Assembly: GCA_002405835.1 (NCBI GenBank)
Contig: DHMO01000063.1
Location: 11,976 to 75,975 of the forward strand
Source: Lentisphaeria bacterium UBA4640
GTDB taxonomy: Bacteria > Verrucomicrobiota > Lentisphaeria > Victivallales > UBA1829
Length of the DNA: 64,000 nucleotides
Reading direction: 5' to 3'
Each line of letters opens with the position of its first letter. Position 1 is the first letter of the stretch. The notes beneath the pieces are model-generated. The model did no database searches and had not been told where the DNA came from. It saw only the letters and a program-made list of their open reading frames with translations. The translations under genes were made by a program, and so were the position numbers. Below, piece after piece: positions 1 through 8,242 of this stretch.

Positions 1-1
1 T

Positions 2-886
2 TATGCGGCTCTTCAGGACTGGGGTGCCGTCTGGCAGTTCTGCTACCTTGCAAACGACAAGGCTTTTTACGAAGATCACGCCACCGACCTTTTTGAAATG
101 GCGACAGATCCGGTAATGTTCCTGAACGACAAGCTGGCGGTTCTCTTCTTCCTCCGCGGAGACGTCCGCCGCCCCGAACTGAAATTTCCCATTCATGTTC
201 CGGAAGACTACAGTTCCATTCATGACATCTACCCGGCCGCTTACATCAAAGCCGGAACCTTCGCCCGGATCGGCGCACAAGTCGGGAATAAAGTGGGCGC
301 GGCAGCCGATATAACGGCATTTTCCGCGGAGAACTTCACCCATCTTGTCAAGGAAGCAGCGCGCAAAAACGGAGGGACATTCGAACCGGAACGCTCTTTC
401 TCAAAAAGCGTCACCGGCGAAATTGAAATCGACGGCAAAGCCGGAACTTTCAAGGTTGTCACTCCCCGCAGTGAAGCGCTGGTTCTGCCCGAAGGCAAAA
501 CAGAGAAAGCCGGTCTTCTAGAAGTCGGAAACCAGAAAGGATTTGCGGTCTATGCCGCGGCGGCAATGGATTCTTCCGCGCTTGCGGATTCCCGCCGGAT
601 TCTTTTTCTGCACATCACCAATGTTTTCAACAGCGGAATGCAGTTCGCCGACAAGACCTTGTCGCAGGTGATGGAGCTCGGGGGCATGCCGCATCTCGCC
701 GCGGCGGGAACGGGAACCGTCGCACTGAAACTGAACGATGGTCCCGCACCCATTGTTTACGCCGTTGATCTCGGCGGACGCCGCATCGGGCGCATCGATT
801 CGGAGTTCTCCGGCGGAGTCCTGCGTTTCACTGCAGACGTATTCGCTCAGAAATCTCCCTGTTTCGTCTACGAGATTGTAAGATAA
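2..886 (+). CDS. C-terminal part of a probable glycoside hydrolase (5' truncated by window edge)
   Basis: The reading frame is open from base 2, so the gene starts before the window; the internal ATG at 98 is not the start. The visible 294 residues begin with an aromatic-rich segment (ALQDWGAVWQFCYLANDKAF) typical of the end of a clan GH-A TIM barrel. Beta-rich C-terminal modules follow, including a stretch reading GEIEIDGKAGTFKVVTPRSE, a pattern I associate with the accessory beta domain of Lentisphaera-type glycosidases. No catalytic residues are visible, so substrate and family cannot be named. A rho-independent terminator follows 12 bases after the stop. The assignment to glycosidases is inference from style and from the neighbouring carbohydrate-active gene; other beta-rich C-terminal domains are possible. 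Confidence 0.5.
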   Translation, partial: YAALQDWGAVWQFCYLANDKAFYEDHATDLFEMATDPVMFLNDKLAVLFFLRGDVRRPELKFPIHVPEDYSSIHDIYPAAYIKAGTFARIGAQVGNKVGAAADITAFSAENFTHLVKEAARKNGGTFEPERSFSKSVTGEIEIDGKAGTFKVVTPRSEALVLPEGKTEKAGLLEVGNQKGFAVYAAAAMDSSALADSRRILFLHITNVFNSGMQFADKTLSQVMELGGMPHLAAAGTGTVALKLNDGPAPIVYAVDLGGRRIGRIDSEFSGGVLRFTADVFAQKSPCFVYEIVR

Positions 887-898
887 AGAGTTTTTTCT

Positions 899-930
899 CC
901 GGGCCGGGTTCGAACCGGTCCGGAATTTTT
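899..930 (+). terminator. Rho-independent terminator
   Basis: Arms at 899-907 and 915-923 pair over 9 bp with one G-U, the loop is 7 nt, and a T-run lies at 926-930. It closes the transcript of the glycosidase-like gene before the next promoter. Confidence 0.75.
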
Positions 931-991
931 GCAAATACTTTTATGCATGCTTTCTGTTACTTCCATTATATGCATATTCCCGTGGAATGTA

Positions 992-1019
992 TTGACAAAA
1001 AACAGTTCTGCTGTATAAT
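992..1019 (+). promoter_or_regulatory. Consensus sigma70-type promoter
   Basis: TTGACA at 992-997 and TATAAT at 1014-1019 are separated by 16 bp, a perfect match to both hexamers. It lies 41 bp before the ATG at 1061. Just upstream, two ATGCAT palindromes (943-948 and within ATATGCATAT at 968-977), 27 bp apart, could be operator half-sites; that is inference. Confidence 0.8.
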
Positions 1020-1060
1020 TAGGAAAACAAAATCAAACAACGGGAAAGGCTGAAGCGGCA

Positions 1061-2638
1061 ATGACCTCACCTTCATTCAAAAATGCGTCCGGAGACGGGA
1101 AATCGAACTCAATCATCAATATCATCAATTTCATCCGGAGCGTGGAACCGCGCATGGAGATGGATCTCTTCGAACCGGTCCGCGAGCAGATGACTCTTGC
1201 AAAAAAGCACAATCTCCCGACGACCTGGCTGATTCAGTATGACGCGCTGATCACACCGCCTTATGCGGATTTTCTGAAACGGGAAATGCCGGAAGGCCAT
1301 GAAGTCGGAATCTGGCTTGAGTGCGTTCAGCCGCTGGTCGAAGCCGCAGGAATTCCCTGGCGCGGACGCTGGGCGTGGGACTGGTTTGCAAACGTCGCTG
1401 CAACTGCGGCGTACACACCCGAAGAACGCGAACGGATCGTCGATGTCTTCATGGCGAAATTCAAGGAAACGTTCGGGCATCTCCCGGAATCCGCCGGCTG
1501 CTGGTACCCCGATGCGCACACGCTGAACTATCTTCATGAAAAATACGGAGTCCGCGCCGCGTGCTGCTGCCGCGATCAGTACGGCACCGACGGCTATACG
1601 CTCTGGGGCGGCTACTGGGCAAACGGATATTATCCTTCGAAAAAGAATTTCTTCATGCCCGCTCAGACGCCGCAGGAGCAGATCAATCTGCCGCTGTTCC
1701 GTATGCTCGGCAGCGACCCGCTTTACCAGTATGACGCAGGAATCGGCGACAACGGACAGGGCGTAGTCACTCTCGAACCCGTCTACACCGGCTGCAACGG
1801 CGGTGGCGGCATCCCGGACTGGGTAAAATGGTTCTTCCGCGAAAACTTCCGCTCTCCTCATCTTGCAATGGCTTATGCGCAGGTCGGACAGGAAAACTCC
1901 TTCGGGTGGGCAGCAATGAAAGACGGACTGACTTTTCAGTATGCGGAACTCGAAAGGCTTCAGAAAGAGGGACTCCTCCGGGTCGAAACGCTCGCCGCAA
2001 CCGGCAAGTGGTTCCGCTCGAAATTCGCCTCAACTCCCGCCTCCGCTGTTCTCACGCTCAGCGACTGGAAAGACCTCGGACATCAGGGAATCTGGTACTG
2101 CTCGAAATCCGGCCGCATGAACCTTTTCCGCACAGAATCAGGAGAGCTGACGGTTCGCGACTGGCAGTTCTTCGATGAAAACCGGGAAGGACTCTACCTC
2201 CATTCCGTCTGCACAACGACCTCCTGCTTTTCGGACGCCCTTCCGGTCACGGACGGTTTTCTCTGGCATCCCGCCTCAATCCGCTTCCCCGGAGGTCCCG
2301 GCGAAATCAAAGCCGCGGAGGAGCTCTCCGGAGATTCCCTGCGCATTCTCTGGTCGCGTCAGCAGACTTCCGATGAAATTGCAATACAGCTTCATCCCTC
2401 CGCATGGGAAGTTCATTTTCCGAAAACCGGAGAAGTTCTGGAATTTGTCTACAGCGCCAAAGCCGCGGCGGAACACGAAACGGAAATAAAACTGGAAGCC
2501 GGAAAACTGAAATTCCGTCACAGCGGCTGGAGTTACGCCATGATTCCGGACAAAGGCTTCATCAAGCAGACGGACAGCGGATTCCTTCTGGTTCCCAAAG
2601 GGAACGTTCTGCGTCTGCATATCGAAACGGAACGGTAA
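1061..2638 (+). CDS. Polysaccharide deacetylase/GH-fold hypothetical protein (DUF3863-like)
   Basis: A 525-residue protein. The first half looks like a glycoside hydrolase/deacetylase barrel: IINFIRSVEPR near residue 20, LAKKHNLPTTWLIQYDAL near 50-65, EGHEVGIWLECVQ near 85, and a Trp/Tyr/Gly-rich core around residues 165-190 (CCCRDQYGTDGYTLWGGYW). This layout, a search for a person-like or depth limit followed by GxWxE, resembles the uncharacterised DUF3863/DUF3864 proteins of Bacteroides, though I cannot confirm that by search. The second half is beta-rich. There is no clear signal peptide, so action is probably cytoplasmic. It is a single-gene unit with a consensus promoter. Substrate is unknown; deacetylation or hydrolysis of a carbohydrate is an inference from fold style. 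Confidence 0.55.
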   Translation: MTSPSFKNASGDGKSNSIINIINFIRSVEPRMEMDLFEPVREQMTLAKKHNLPTTWLIQYDALITPPYADFLKREMPEGHEVGIWLECVQPLVEAAGIPWRGRWAWDWFANVAATAAYTPEERERIVDVFMAKFKETFGHLPESAGCWYPDAHTLNYLHEKYGVRAACCCRDQYGTDGYTLWGGYWANGYYPSKKNFFMPAQTPQEQINLPLFRMLGSDPLYQYDAGIGDNGQGVVTLEPVYTGCNGGGGIPDWVKWFFRENFRSPHLAMAYAQVGQENSFGWAAMKDGLTFQYAELERLQKEGLLRVETLAATGKWFRSKFASTPASAVLTLSDWKDLGHQGIWYCSKSGRMNLFRTESGELTVRDWQFFDENREGLYLHSVCTTTSCFSDALPVTDGFLWHPASIRFPGGPGEIKAAEELSGDSLRILWSRQQTSDEIAIQLHPSAWEVHFPKTGEVLEFVYSAKAAAEHETEIKLEAGKLKFRHSGWSYAMIPDKGFIKQTDSGFLLVPKGNVLRLHIETER

Positions 2639-2661
2639 ATAACACAGACCGTCCGCCGGCT

Positions 2662-3189
2662 TCAGCGCTTCCGCAGAAAAAGATCGTCGAGCCGGCGGAT
2701 CCGCTCATCCATACGCTTCCGCGCCGCGCTTTCCGGCTGTTTACCGTGCAGAACCGCATGAAACCCGGAACCGCGCGGCATCGGAACAAAACGGACCTGG
2801 AAATCCGCATAGAGCACATGCACTCCGCCCGGATGGGAACGCGCATGATCCAGAACCAGCGGAACGTCCGCGGAAAGCTCGGCAAGAGAAAAATCATATC
2901 CCAAATAAATGTACGGCAGGTGTTTCGCGGGACACCTCAGCATCTCCGGATCGGAAAGCTGTCCGTCAAGAGTCAGCAGATCCAGAGTCTCCGGCAGAGC
3001 AGAGCCGTGCGATTCCGCATAAAGATGCAGCGCGTCGCCGATCATCATCAGCTGCGACACGCATTTCTGTTCAAAACGCGGCTGCGGCTCAGTTTCGATG
3101 CCGCGCTCCTGAAAAACCAGGAAAAACGCCACCGCCGCCGCAATCACCGCCGCACACGCGGCTCCATTCAGAAGTAAACTCTTTTTCAT
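2662..3189 (-). CDS. Membrane-anchored pseudopilin-passenger-like protein
   Basis: A 175-residue protein with one N-terminal membrane segment (residues 4-26, after MKKS). The remainder reads like the periplasmic part of Lentisphaera pseudopilins: a Cys followed by MMIGDALHLYAESHGSALPE, then a CP motif, then HPGGVHVLYADFQVRF near the end, which matches the H..G.H..Y.DG.V pattern. Unlike true pseudopilins it lacks the FTLIELL cleavage site, so it is probably a fixed membrane protein. The open frame extends 7 codons upstream to a GTG at 3210, but a promoter at 3214-3242 would start the message at about 3206, so ATG 3189 is the only workable start. The gene ends 23 bp from the convergent deacetylase-like gene. 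Function unknown. Confidence 0.6.
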   Translation of the reverse strand: MKKSLLLNGAACAAVIAAAVAFFLVFQERGIETEPQPRFEQKCVSQLMMIGDALHLYAESHGSALPETLDLLTLDGQLSDPEMLRCPAKHLPYIYLGYDFSLAELSADVPLVLDHARSHPGGVHVLYADFQVRFVPMPRGSGFHAVLHGKQPESAARKRMDERIRRLDDLFLRKR

Positions 3190-3213
3190 CAGAACATTCC
3201 ATTGTTTCACGGT

Positions 3214-3242
3214 ATTATAGCATCAAACTTGAAAATCTGCAA
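3214..3242 (-). promoter_or_regulatory. Promoter of the membrane-anchored pseudopilin-like gene
   Basis: On the minus strand TTGCAG (3242-3237), a 17-bp spacer and TATAAT (3219-3214). Transcription would start near 3206, which excludes the GTG at 3210 and fixes the start codon at 3189. Confidence 0.65.
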
Positions 3243-3314
3243 AACAGGTTTATATTTTTCCCGGCAAAAATTTCCGCCGGAGCCGGAAAATTTTCATTTT
3301 TTCCGTTTCCGGAC

Positions 3315-3344
3315 TTGCAAAACAGGATTGTTACGCTATATTAT
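3315..3344 (+). promoter_or_regulatory. Promoter of rpmB
   Basis: TTGCAA at 3315-3320 with TATATT (3337-3342, spacer 16) or TATTAT (3339-3344, spacer 18). It lies about 60 bp before the rpmB start. Confidence 0.6.
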
Positions 3345-3403
3345 AGTTCCTGTTCATAGGAAACACAATGGCCGTGAAGGCTTTTTATTTAGGAGACAGT
3401 AAA

Positions 3404-3637
3404 GTGAGTAACGTTTGTGACATTTGCGGAAAGAAAAAGTTTTCCGGCTCCACCATCATCCGCAGGGGCTTGGCAAAGAAAAAAGGCGGTATCGGTATGC
3501 ACGTTGTGAAGGTCTCTCCGAGAACCTTCGAACCGAATATCCAGAGCATTCGCGTCGTTGACGAGAATGGCGCTGTTTCCCGCAAAAAAGTTTGCGTGCA
3601 GTGCATCCGCAGCGGCAGAATCCAGAAGCCCTGCTGA
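3404..3637 (+). CDS. rpmB: Large ribosomal subunit protein bL28
   Basis: A 77-residue ribosomal protein starting (M)SNVCDICGKK, with a second zinc-type CxxC at VCVQCIRSGRIQK; bL28 is a small basic protein of the 50S subunit and the two CxxC pairs mark the zinc-binding form. The frame is open back to an ATG at 3368, but AGGAGA at 3391-3396 sits 7 nt before the GTG at 3404, and homologues begin exactly there. The start is therefore GTG 3404. The gene has its own promoter and is closed by a strong terminator at 3658-3686, so it is expressed alone rather than with rpmG, the usual arrangement in many bacteria. Confidence 0.95.
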   Translation: MSNVCDICGKKKFSGSTIIRRGLAKKKGGIGMHVVKVSPRTFEPNIQSIRVVDENGAVSRKKVCVQCIRSGRIQKPC

Positions 3638-3657
3638 ACAATTCCGCTCTACGGAAT

Positions 3658-3686
3658 GGAGCCGCTTTCGTCGGCTCCTTTTTTTT
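3658..3686 (+). terminator. Rho-independent terminator after rpmB
   Basis: A perfect 7-bp stem, 3658-3664 with 3672-3678, with a 7-nt loop, followed by eight T at 3679-3686. Confidence 0.85.
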
Positions 3687-3703
3687 GCCCCGGAGGATAA
3701 ATT

Positions 3704-4351
3704 ATGACCGATCTCAGAAAACAGCGCGCGGAACGCTTCCGCAATACCGATCTCTATCTCGTAATCGGACACGAATTCACGAACGGACGCTCCGTTCTCG
3801 ATGTCCTCGCGGCGGCCGCTGACGGCGGCGTCAGAACCGTTCAGCTCCGCGAAAAAAATCTTTCCGGAAAAGAGCTCACGCTCCTCGCGGAAAAATTCCG
3901 CAGAAAATGCGAAGAACTCGGCGTCCTCATGATCATGAACGACCACGTCGATATCGCCCTCGCCGTCGGCGCCGACGGAGTTCATCTGGGGCAGGACGAC
4001 ATGCCGCTTGAATTCGCCCGCGCCATCGCGCCCGATCTCATCCTCGGACGCTCCACACACTCCGTCGAACAGGCGCTCGAAGCCCAGGCGCAGGATGCCG
4101 ATTACGTCAACCTCGGTCCAATCTTCCCGACGCAGACCAAGAACACTCCGGTAAAACCGCTCGGACTCGACATCATACGCGCGGCAAAACCGAAACTTTC
4201 AATTCCTTTCACCGTCATGGGCGGAGTCAAGGAACACAACATGCCTCAGCTCTTTGATGCGGGCGCTCGCATTCTCGCCATGGTGACGGAACTCACTCAG
4301 GCGGAAGACGTTGCGGCAAAAGCCCGCGCCATGCGCGCGCTCTGGAAATGA
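3704..4351 (+). CDS. thiE: Thiamine phosphate synthase
   Basis: A 215-residue TIM-barrel enzyme that joins HMP-pyrophosphate to the thiazole phosphate to make thiamine phosphate. All the ThiE signatures are present in order: VQLREKNLSGKE (pyrophosphate binding, about residues 46-57), NDHVDIALAVGADGVHLGQDD (about 80-100), GRSTH (about 114), NLGPIFPTQTK (about 137-147) and VMGGV near 172. Length matches the family. Start ATG 3704 follows GGAGGATAAATT. There is no TPP riboswitch in the 17 bp after the rpmB terminator, and no other thiamine genes are adjacent. Its stop overlaps the next gene's start as ATGA, so it is co-translated with a PocR/AraC regulator, an unusual partner. Confidence 0.93.
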   Translation: MTDLRKQRAERFRNTDLYLVIGHEFTNGRSVLDVLAAAADGGVRTVQLREKNLSGKELTLLAEKFRRKCEELGVLMIMNDHVDIALAVGADGVHLGQDDMPLEFARAIAPDLILGRSTHSVEQALEAQAQDADYVNLGPIFPTQTKNTPVKPLGLDIIRAAKPKLSIPFTVMGGVKEHNMPQLFDAGARILAMVTELTQAEDVAAKARAMRALWK

Positions 4352-5148
4352 ACCTGGACGTCGCCCTCCGCATCCTTGAACAGAAACAGGGTGCGGTCTT
4401 CAGCGTTCATGTTCTTCATCCCGCGTTCCTCGAATGCGAAGCCCTCCGGCTGGCTCCGGATCAGTATCTGCACCACGGGGAATTCTGCCGGACAACGAAG
4501 ATGCACGGCGGCGATACAGCGTGTGCCAGAAACAAGGACCGCAGTCTCGAACTCGCCAAACGCGGACGCTTCTTCTGCGGGACCTGCCCGTTCGGCGTAT
4601 GGGACGCCGCGCTTCCGGTTCTCTTTGAATCCAAAACCGCAGCGGTCATCTATGCCGGCTCGTTTCATCTGCCGGAACACGCACAGCCGTCGAAGGAAAA
4701 GATTGCGGGGCTGCACAGGGATATGGAATTCCTGCGCGAGCTGATTCTGCTTGAGCTCGAACTCTGGCGGAAAACCGCTGAATCAACCAAGCAGCGCCCC
4801 GCAGATTACTACATCCGGAATATAAATTTCTTTATCGACCGCCATTTTCCCGGCGATCCCTCGCTCGAAGAAGCGGCGGAAACCCTCCGCGTCACCCCGA
4901 ACTATCTCGGCGAACTCATCCGGCGCGAAACGGGACGCTCCTTCCGCGAACTGCTTCTGGAACGCCGCATCAAAGAGGCGCGGGTCTATCTCAAACTTCA
5001 CCGCCACCTCTCCGTCACCCGCATCGCCTCGCTCTGCGGATTCCACGACAGCAACTATTTTTCAACCTGTTTCCGCCGTATCGCCGGATGTTCGCCGCGC
5101 GAATACCGCGCCGTTACGGACGGAACCGCTTCAGACGCAACGCGTTGA
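4348..5148 (+). CDS. PocR-domain AraC-family transcriptional regulator
   Basis: A 266-residue regulator. The N-terminal half has the cysteine-rich pattern of the PocR ligand-sensing domain: CRTTKMHGGDTACARNKD near residues 48-65 and FFCGTCPFGVWDAALPV near 75-92. The C-terminal 100 residues form an AraC double helix-turn-helix (YIRNINFFIDRHFPGDPSLEEAAETLRVTPNYLGELIRRETG and VTRIASLCGFHDSNYFSTCFRRIAGCSPREYR). It overlaps thiE by four bases and its 3' end overlaps the convergent copA by 35 bp. PocR domains bind small carbon compounds such as diols in the founding case; the ligand here is unknown. There is no obvious target next door except possibly copA or thiE. Confidence 0.85.
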   Translation: MNLDVALRILEQKQGAVFSVHVLHPAFLECEALRLAPDQYLHHGEFCRTTKMHGGDTACARNKDRSLELAKRGRFFCGTCPFGVWDAALPVLFESKTAAVIYAGSFHLPEHAQPSKEKIAGLHRDMEFLRELILLELELWRKTAESTKQRPADYYIRNINFFIDRHFPGDPSLEEAAETLRVTPNYLGELIRRETGRSFRELLLERRIKEARVYLKLHRHLSVTRIASLCGFHDSNYFSTCFRRIAGCSPREYRAVTDGTASDATR

Positions 5149-7300
5149 GCACGACTGAAACCGAGCTGAACGCCATTGCCGCCGCACAGAGCACCGGACT
5201 CAGGCGCGGACCGCCGAATGCGTAGAACACTCCCGCCGCAAACGGAATGCAGATGACATTGTAAAAGAACGCCCAGCAGAGATTTTCTCGGATAATCCGC
5301 ATCGTCGCCCGACTCAGCGCAATCGCGGCAGGCACTGCGGAGAGTTCGCTGCGCATGAGAACCAGATCGGCGGATTCGATCGCAACGTCCGTTCCGGAAC
5401 CGATCGCGATTCCGACATCCGCCTGCGCGAGCGCGGGCGCATCGTTGATGCCGTCGCCGACCATCGCAACTTTCGATCCGTCCGCCTGAAGTTTCTTGAG
5501 AATCCCGGCTTTGTCGCCGGGCAGGAGCTCCGCGTGAACCTCATCGATCTTCAGTTCCGCGGCGATCACGTTTGCGGCGGCGGAGTTGTCGCCCGTCAGC
5601 ATGACGGTCCGGAGCCCCATCCCGTGCAGCTTGCGGATCGCCTCCGCCGAATCGGATTTGACCGCATCCGCAATGCCGATCACTCCGAGCAGAGCACCGT
5701 CGGCGGCAACATAGACCAGTGAATTTTCCGCCGCGCCTTCCGGCTTGACGGATGAAACATCAATCCCGTTTTCCGTCATCAGCGCGGCTTTCCCGATCAG
5801 CATGCGGCGGGCGTCGGCAATGCACGAAACACCGTGTCCGGCAAGTGCCTTGAACCCGGAAACATTGACCGGTTCCACCTTGCGCCGAACCGCTTCGCGC
5901 ACAATCGCCTTTGCAAGCGGATGTTCGGAATTCCGTTCCGCAGACGCCGCAAGACGCAGCAGTTCATCCGGTGCAGCATGTTCCGCCGCAGTGATTTGAA
6001 CGACTTCCGGCTGTCCCTTCGTGACGGTTCCGGTCTTGTCGAAAACAATAGTGCGGAGCTGTCCGGCCGTCTCCAGCGCGGTTCCGGTTTTGATGAGAAT
6101 TCCGAGCTTCGCCCCCTGCCCGATTCCCGCGATCAGCGCAATCGGCGTGGCGAGTCCGAGCGCACACGGACACGCAATCACCAGCACTCCGAGCGCGAAT
6201 TCCAGCGACGCCGCAAAACCCGCGCGGCCGCAGAACATCCACAGGACAAACGTCAGCGCAGCAACCGAAATCACCCCCCAGACGAACCAGCCGGAAATCA
6301 GATCGGCAAGCCGCGCAATCGGCGGACGCGTCCCCTGCGCCTCGCGGATCAGCGCAATGATGCGCGCTAGCGCGGTGTTCGCCCCCACCTGCTCCGCACG
6401 GAAAAGAAACGCGCCGTCACGGTTGATCGAACCGCCCGTCACCCGGTCCCCGACACCTTTGTCGACGGGAAGCGGCTCGCCGGTCAGCATGGATTCGTCG
6501 ATCGATGTGTTCCCCTCCGTGATTCTGCCGTCGACGGGGATTTTGTCCCCCGGACGCACACGGATCACCGCGCCGGGCTCCAGCTTGGCGACGGGAACTT
6601 CCACATCGCCATCCGCCGTGACGACAAGCGCGTTCTGCGGCGTGAGGTTCATCAGTTCGCGGATCGCCCCCGAAGCGCGTTTGCGCGAACGGGCTTCCAG
6701 ATACTTTCCGAGCATGATAAGCGCAACAATCATGCCCGCCGTGTCAAAATAGAGATGCGCGGTGCTGCCCTGCGCCATCAGCCAGAGGCTGTACGCAACC
6801 GCCGCCGAAGTGCACAGCGCAATCAGCGAATCCATATTCGGCGAAAGACGGAACAGGGTCTTGAACCCCGAAATATAGAAGCGGCGTCCCGCGATGAGAA
6901 TCGGAATCGTCAGAATCAGCTGCACCCATGTGTTCACCTCATGCAGAGTCCGCGGATACGGCAAACCGAGGTCGTGGTGCATTGCCGCGTAAAACAGCAG
7001 AACGGCAAAGACCAGCGCGGTGATGAACTTGTAAAAATAAGCGCTCGTCTGCTCCTCGTCCACCACCTCGCGTCCGGAATTCGCAGGCGTGACAGGCGCG
7101 GCGTCGTACCCCGCCTTGCGGACCACGGCGACAACGTCGTCCGCTGTGACCAGTTTCGGATCCAGCTCCAGCCGCATGGACTTCGAAGCGACGGAGACAT
7201 AGACATTGGAGACTCCCTGCATTTTTTTCACGGCGCGCTCGACGTTCGCGGCGCATCCGGCGCAGTGCATTCCCATGACATTGAAGAGTTCTTTTTTCAT
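5114..7300 (-). CDS. copA: Copper-translocating P1B-type ATPase
   Basis: A 728-residue inner-membrane pump that exports Cu(I) using ATP. It has one N-terminal HMA metal-binding domain (GMHCAGC, Cys13 and Cys16), eight membrane segments, an actuator TGE motif near 273, the intramembrane CPCALG motif near 377-382, the phosphorylation site DKTGT with Asp421, and GDGINDAP in the ATP-binding domain. The frame opens at 7315, but only the ATG at 7300 has a ribosome site (AAGGGG just upstream), so that start is chosen. The 3' end overlaps the convergent regulator by 35 bp. A weak -10 (TATATT, minus strand 7341-7336) lies upstream; no CueR or CopY gene is nearby. Confidence 0.95.
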   Translation of the reverse strand: MKKELFNVMGMHCAGCAANVERAVKKMQGVSNVYVSVASKSMRLELDPKLVTADDVVAVVRKAGYDAAPVTPANSGREVVDEEQTSAYFYKFITALVFAVLLFYAAMHHDLGLPYPRTLHEVNTWVQLILTIPILIAGRRFYISGFKTLFRLSPNMDSLIALCTSAAVAYSLWLMAQGSTAHLYFDTAGMIVALIMLGKYLEARSRKRASGAIRELMNLTPQNALVVTADGDVEVPVAKLEPGAVIRVRPGDKIPVDGRITEGNTSIDESMLTGEPLPVDKGVGDRVTGGSINRDGAFLFRAEQVGANTALARIIALIREAQGTRPPIARLADLISGWFVWGVISVAALTFVLWMFCGRAGFAASLEFALGVLVIACPCALGLATPIALIAGIGQGAKLGILIKTGTALETAGQLRTIVFDKTGTVTKGQPEVVQITAAEHAAPDELLRLAASAERNSEHPLAKAIVREAVRRKVEPVNVSGFKALAGHGVSCIADARRMLIGKAALMTENGIDVSSVKPEGAAENSLVYVAADGALLGVIGIADAVKSDSAEAIRKLHGMGLRTVMLTGDNSAAANVIAAELKIDEVHAELLPGDKAGILKKLQADGSKVAMVGDGINDAPALAQADVGIAIGSGTDVAIESADLVLMRSELSAVPAAIALSRATMRIIRENLCWAFFYNVICIPFAAGVFYAFGGPRLSPVLCAAAMAFSSVSVVLNALRLKRFRP

Positions 7301-7641
7301 TTTTTTCCCCTTCATAACTGTTTGATGTTGCTGAAAATATACACCACTCCGGAAAAAAATCCAGCGCCGGAAAAGATTTTTTAGCCTTGTCTAAGTCCTT
7401 CTCCGTTTCTGCGGGAAAACAGAAAACTTACCCTTTTAATACAAATTCCTTATAAACCTTCATATCTTCCGTTTCCGAGAGTTTTCTTACAGGAGAAAGA
7501 GGAAAAACGGACAAAAAAAATTAAAAAAAAGAAAGCGAATCCGCTTGTATTTTTATAAATATTATCGTATATTACGTGTTTAGAGTTCTAGTGAAGAACT
7601 TGCCCTCACTAAGTGTAACAAATAACAAGGGGAACAAAAAA
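7301..7641. other. AT-rich intergenic region between copA and the giant-gene operon
   Basis: 340 bp without a gene. It holds the divergent promoters of copA and of the operon beginning at 7642. Much of it (7380-7560) is A/T tracts with no clear operator. A small stem (GTTCT/AGAAC) lies just after the plus-strand -10 in the 5' leader. I see no coding potential. Confidence 0.6.
7545..7573 (+). promoter_or_regulatory. Promoter of the giant-protein operon
   Basis: TTGTAT at 7545-7550, a 17-bp spacer and TATATT at 7568-7573. The leader to the ATG at 7642 is about 60 nt. No terminator is seen between here and the end of the 11.6-kb gene, so the two small genes and the giant gene probably share this start. 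Confidence 0.6.
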
Positions 7642-7893
7642 ATGATGGAAAAGAAAGAAATTTTTGCAGACGGAATCGGACAGATTCACTTCGCAGGCGG
7701 CATGGTTCGTTTTGACTTCGTGACGCTTCAGCCCGAGGCGGACGGCAAGGCTCCGACCCCGCAGGGCAACATCCGCGTCATCATGCCTCCGCAGGGTTTC
7801 CTCGCGGCGTTCAACTCCATGCAGCAGCTCATCGACAAGCTCGTCGAGGCTAAAGTGCTTCAGAAAAACGACGCAGCGCTTCAGAAGAAGTAA
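7642..7893 (+). CDS. Small conserved-type protein of unknown function upstream of the giant repeat protein
   Basis: An 83-residue acidic/neutral protein starting MMEKKEIFADGIGQIHFAGG. The frame opens at 7576, but AAGGGGAA at 7627-7634 points to ATG 7642. The core reads like a small beta domain (IGQIHFAGGMVRFDFVTLQ), then NIRVIMPPQGFLAAFNSMQQLIDKLVEAKVLQK, a strand-helix pattern resembling short proteins I have seen next to large secreted repeat proteins, and remotely DUF3467. This resemblance is from memory and unverified. No signal peptide or membrane segment. It is first in the operon, with a 6-bp gap to the next gene, so a role in making, chaperoning or displaying the giant protein is a reasonable guess. 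Confidence 0.6.
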   Translation: MMEKKEIFADGIGQIHFAGGMVRFDFVTLQPEADGKAPTPQGNIRVIMPPQGFLAAFNSMQQLIDKLVEAKVLQKNDAALQKK

Positions 7894-7899
7894 TCTGAA

Positions 7900-8202
7900 A
7901 TGAATCCGGAACAGGACTTAATCAGCCTGCCGGGCAGTTGTGAAGGTTCCACGGGGGAGATTTTCTCCGTGGAATCTCAGCCTGTCCAGACAGACGCAAG
8001 CATTACCGTTGAGGAAACGGAGCAGGTGTCGTATACCTATCACGACACGCCCGAAAACTCTCTGCGGTATTTCTTCGTGAAGGTCCGGTTCTTTGTCGCG
8101 CGGGCAATTTGCATCGTCCGGGATTTCATCCGCAAGGCGGAACGGAATCTCTGCAACAGCGGAGTGCTCGTACTCCGGCAAAGCGCGATCCTTCGGATTT
8201 GA
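7900..8202 (+). CDS. Small hypothetical protein, second gene of the giant-protein operon
   Basis: A 100-residue protein that I do not recognise. The first 55 residues are acidic and Ser/Thr/Glu-rich. The second half is basic and hydrophobic (SLRYFFVKVRFFVARAICIVRDFIRKAERNLC) and could be an amphipathic or membrane-associating helix. It starts 6 nt after the preceding stop, without a strong ribosome site, which suggests translational coupling. The giant gene begins 40 bp later. Position rather than sequence links it to the giant protein. Confidence 0.5.
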   Translation: MNPEQDLISLPGSCEGSTGEIFSVESQPVQTDASITVEETEQVSYTYHDTPENSLRYFFVKVRFFVARAICIVRDFIRKAERNLCNSGVLVLRQSAILRI

Positions 8203-8242
8203 TTTATAGAATTTTCTACCAAACAAACATAAAGGGTACTTT

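Noticed and set aside
3687..3703. TPP riboswitch upstream of thiE
   Set aside because: Only 17 bp lie between the rpmB terminator and the thiE start; there is no room and no THI-box sequence.
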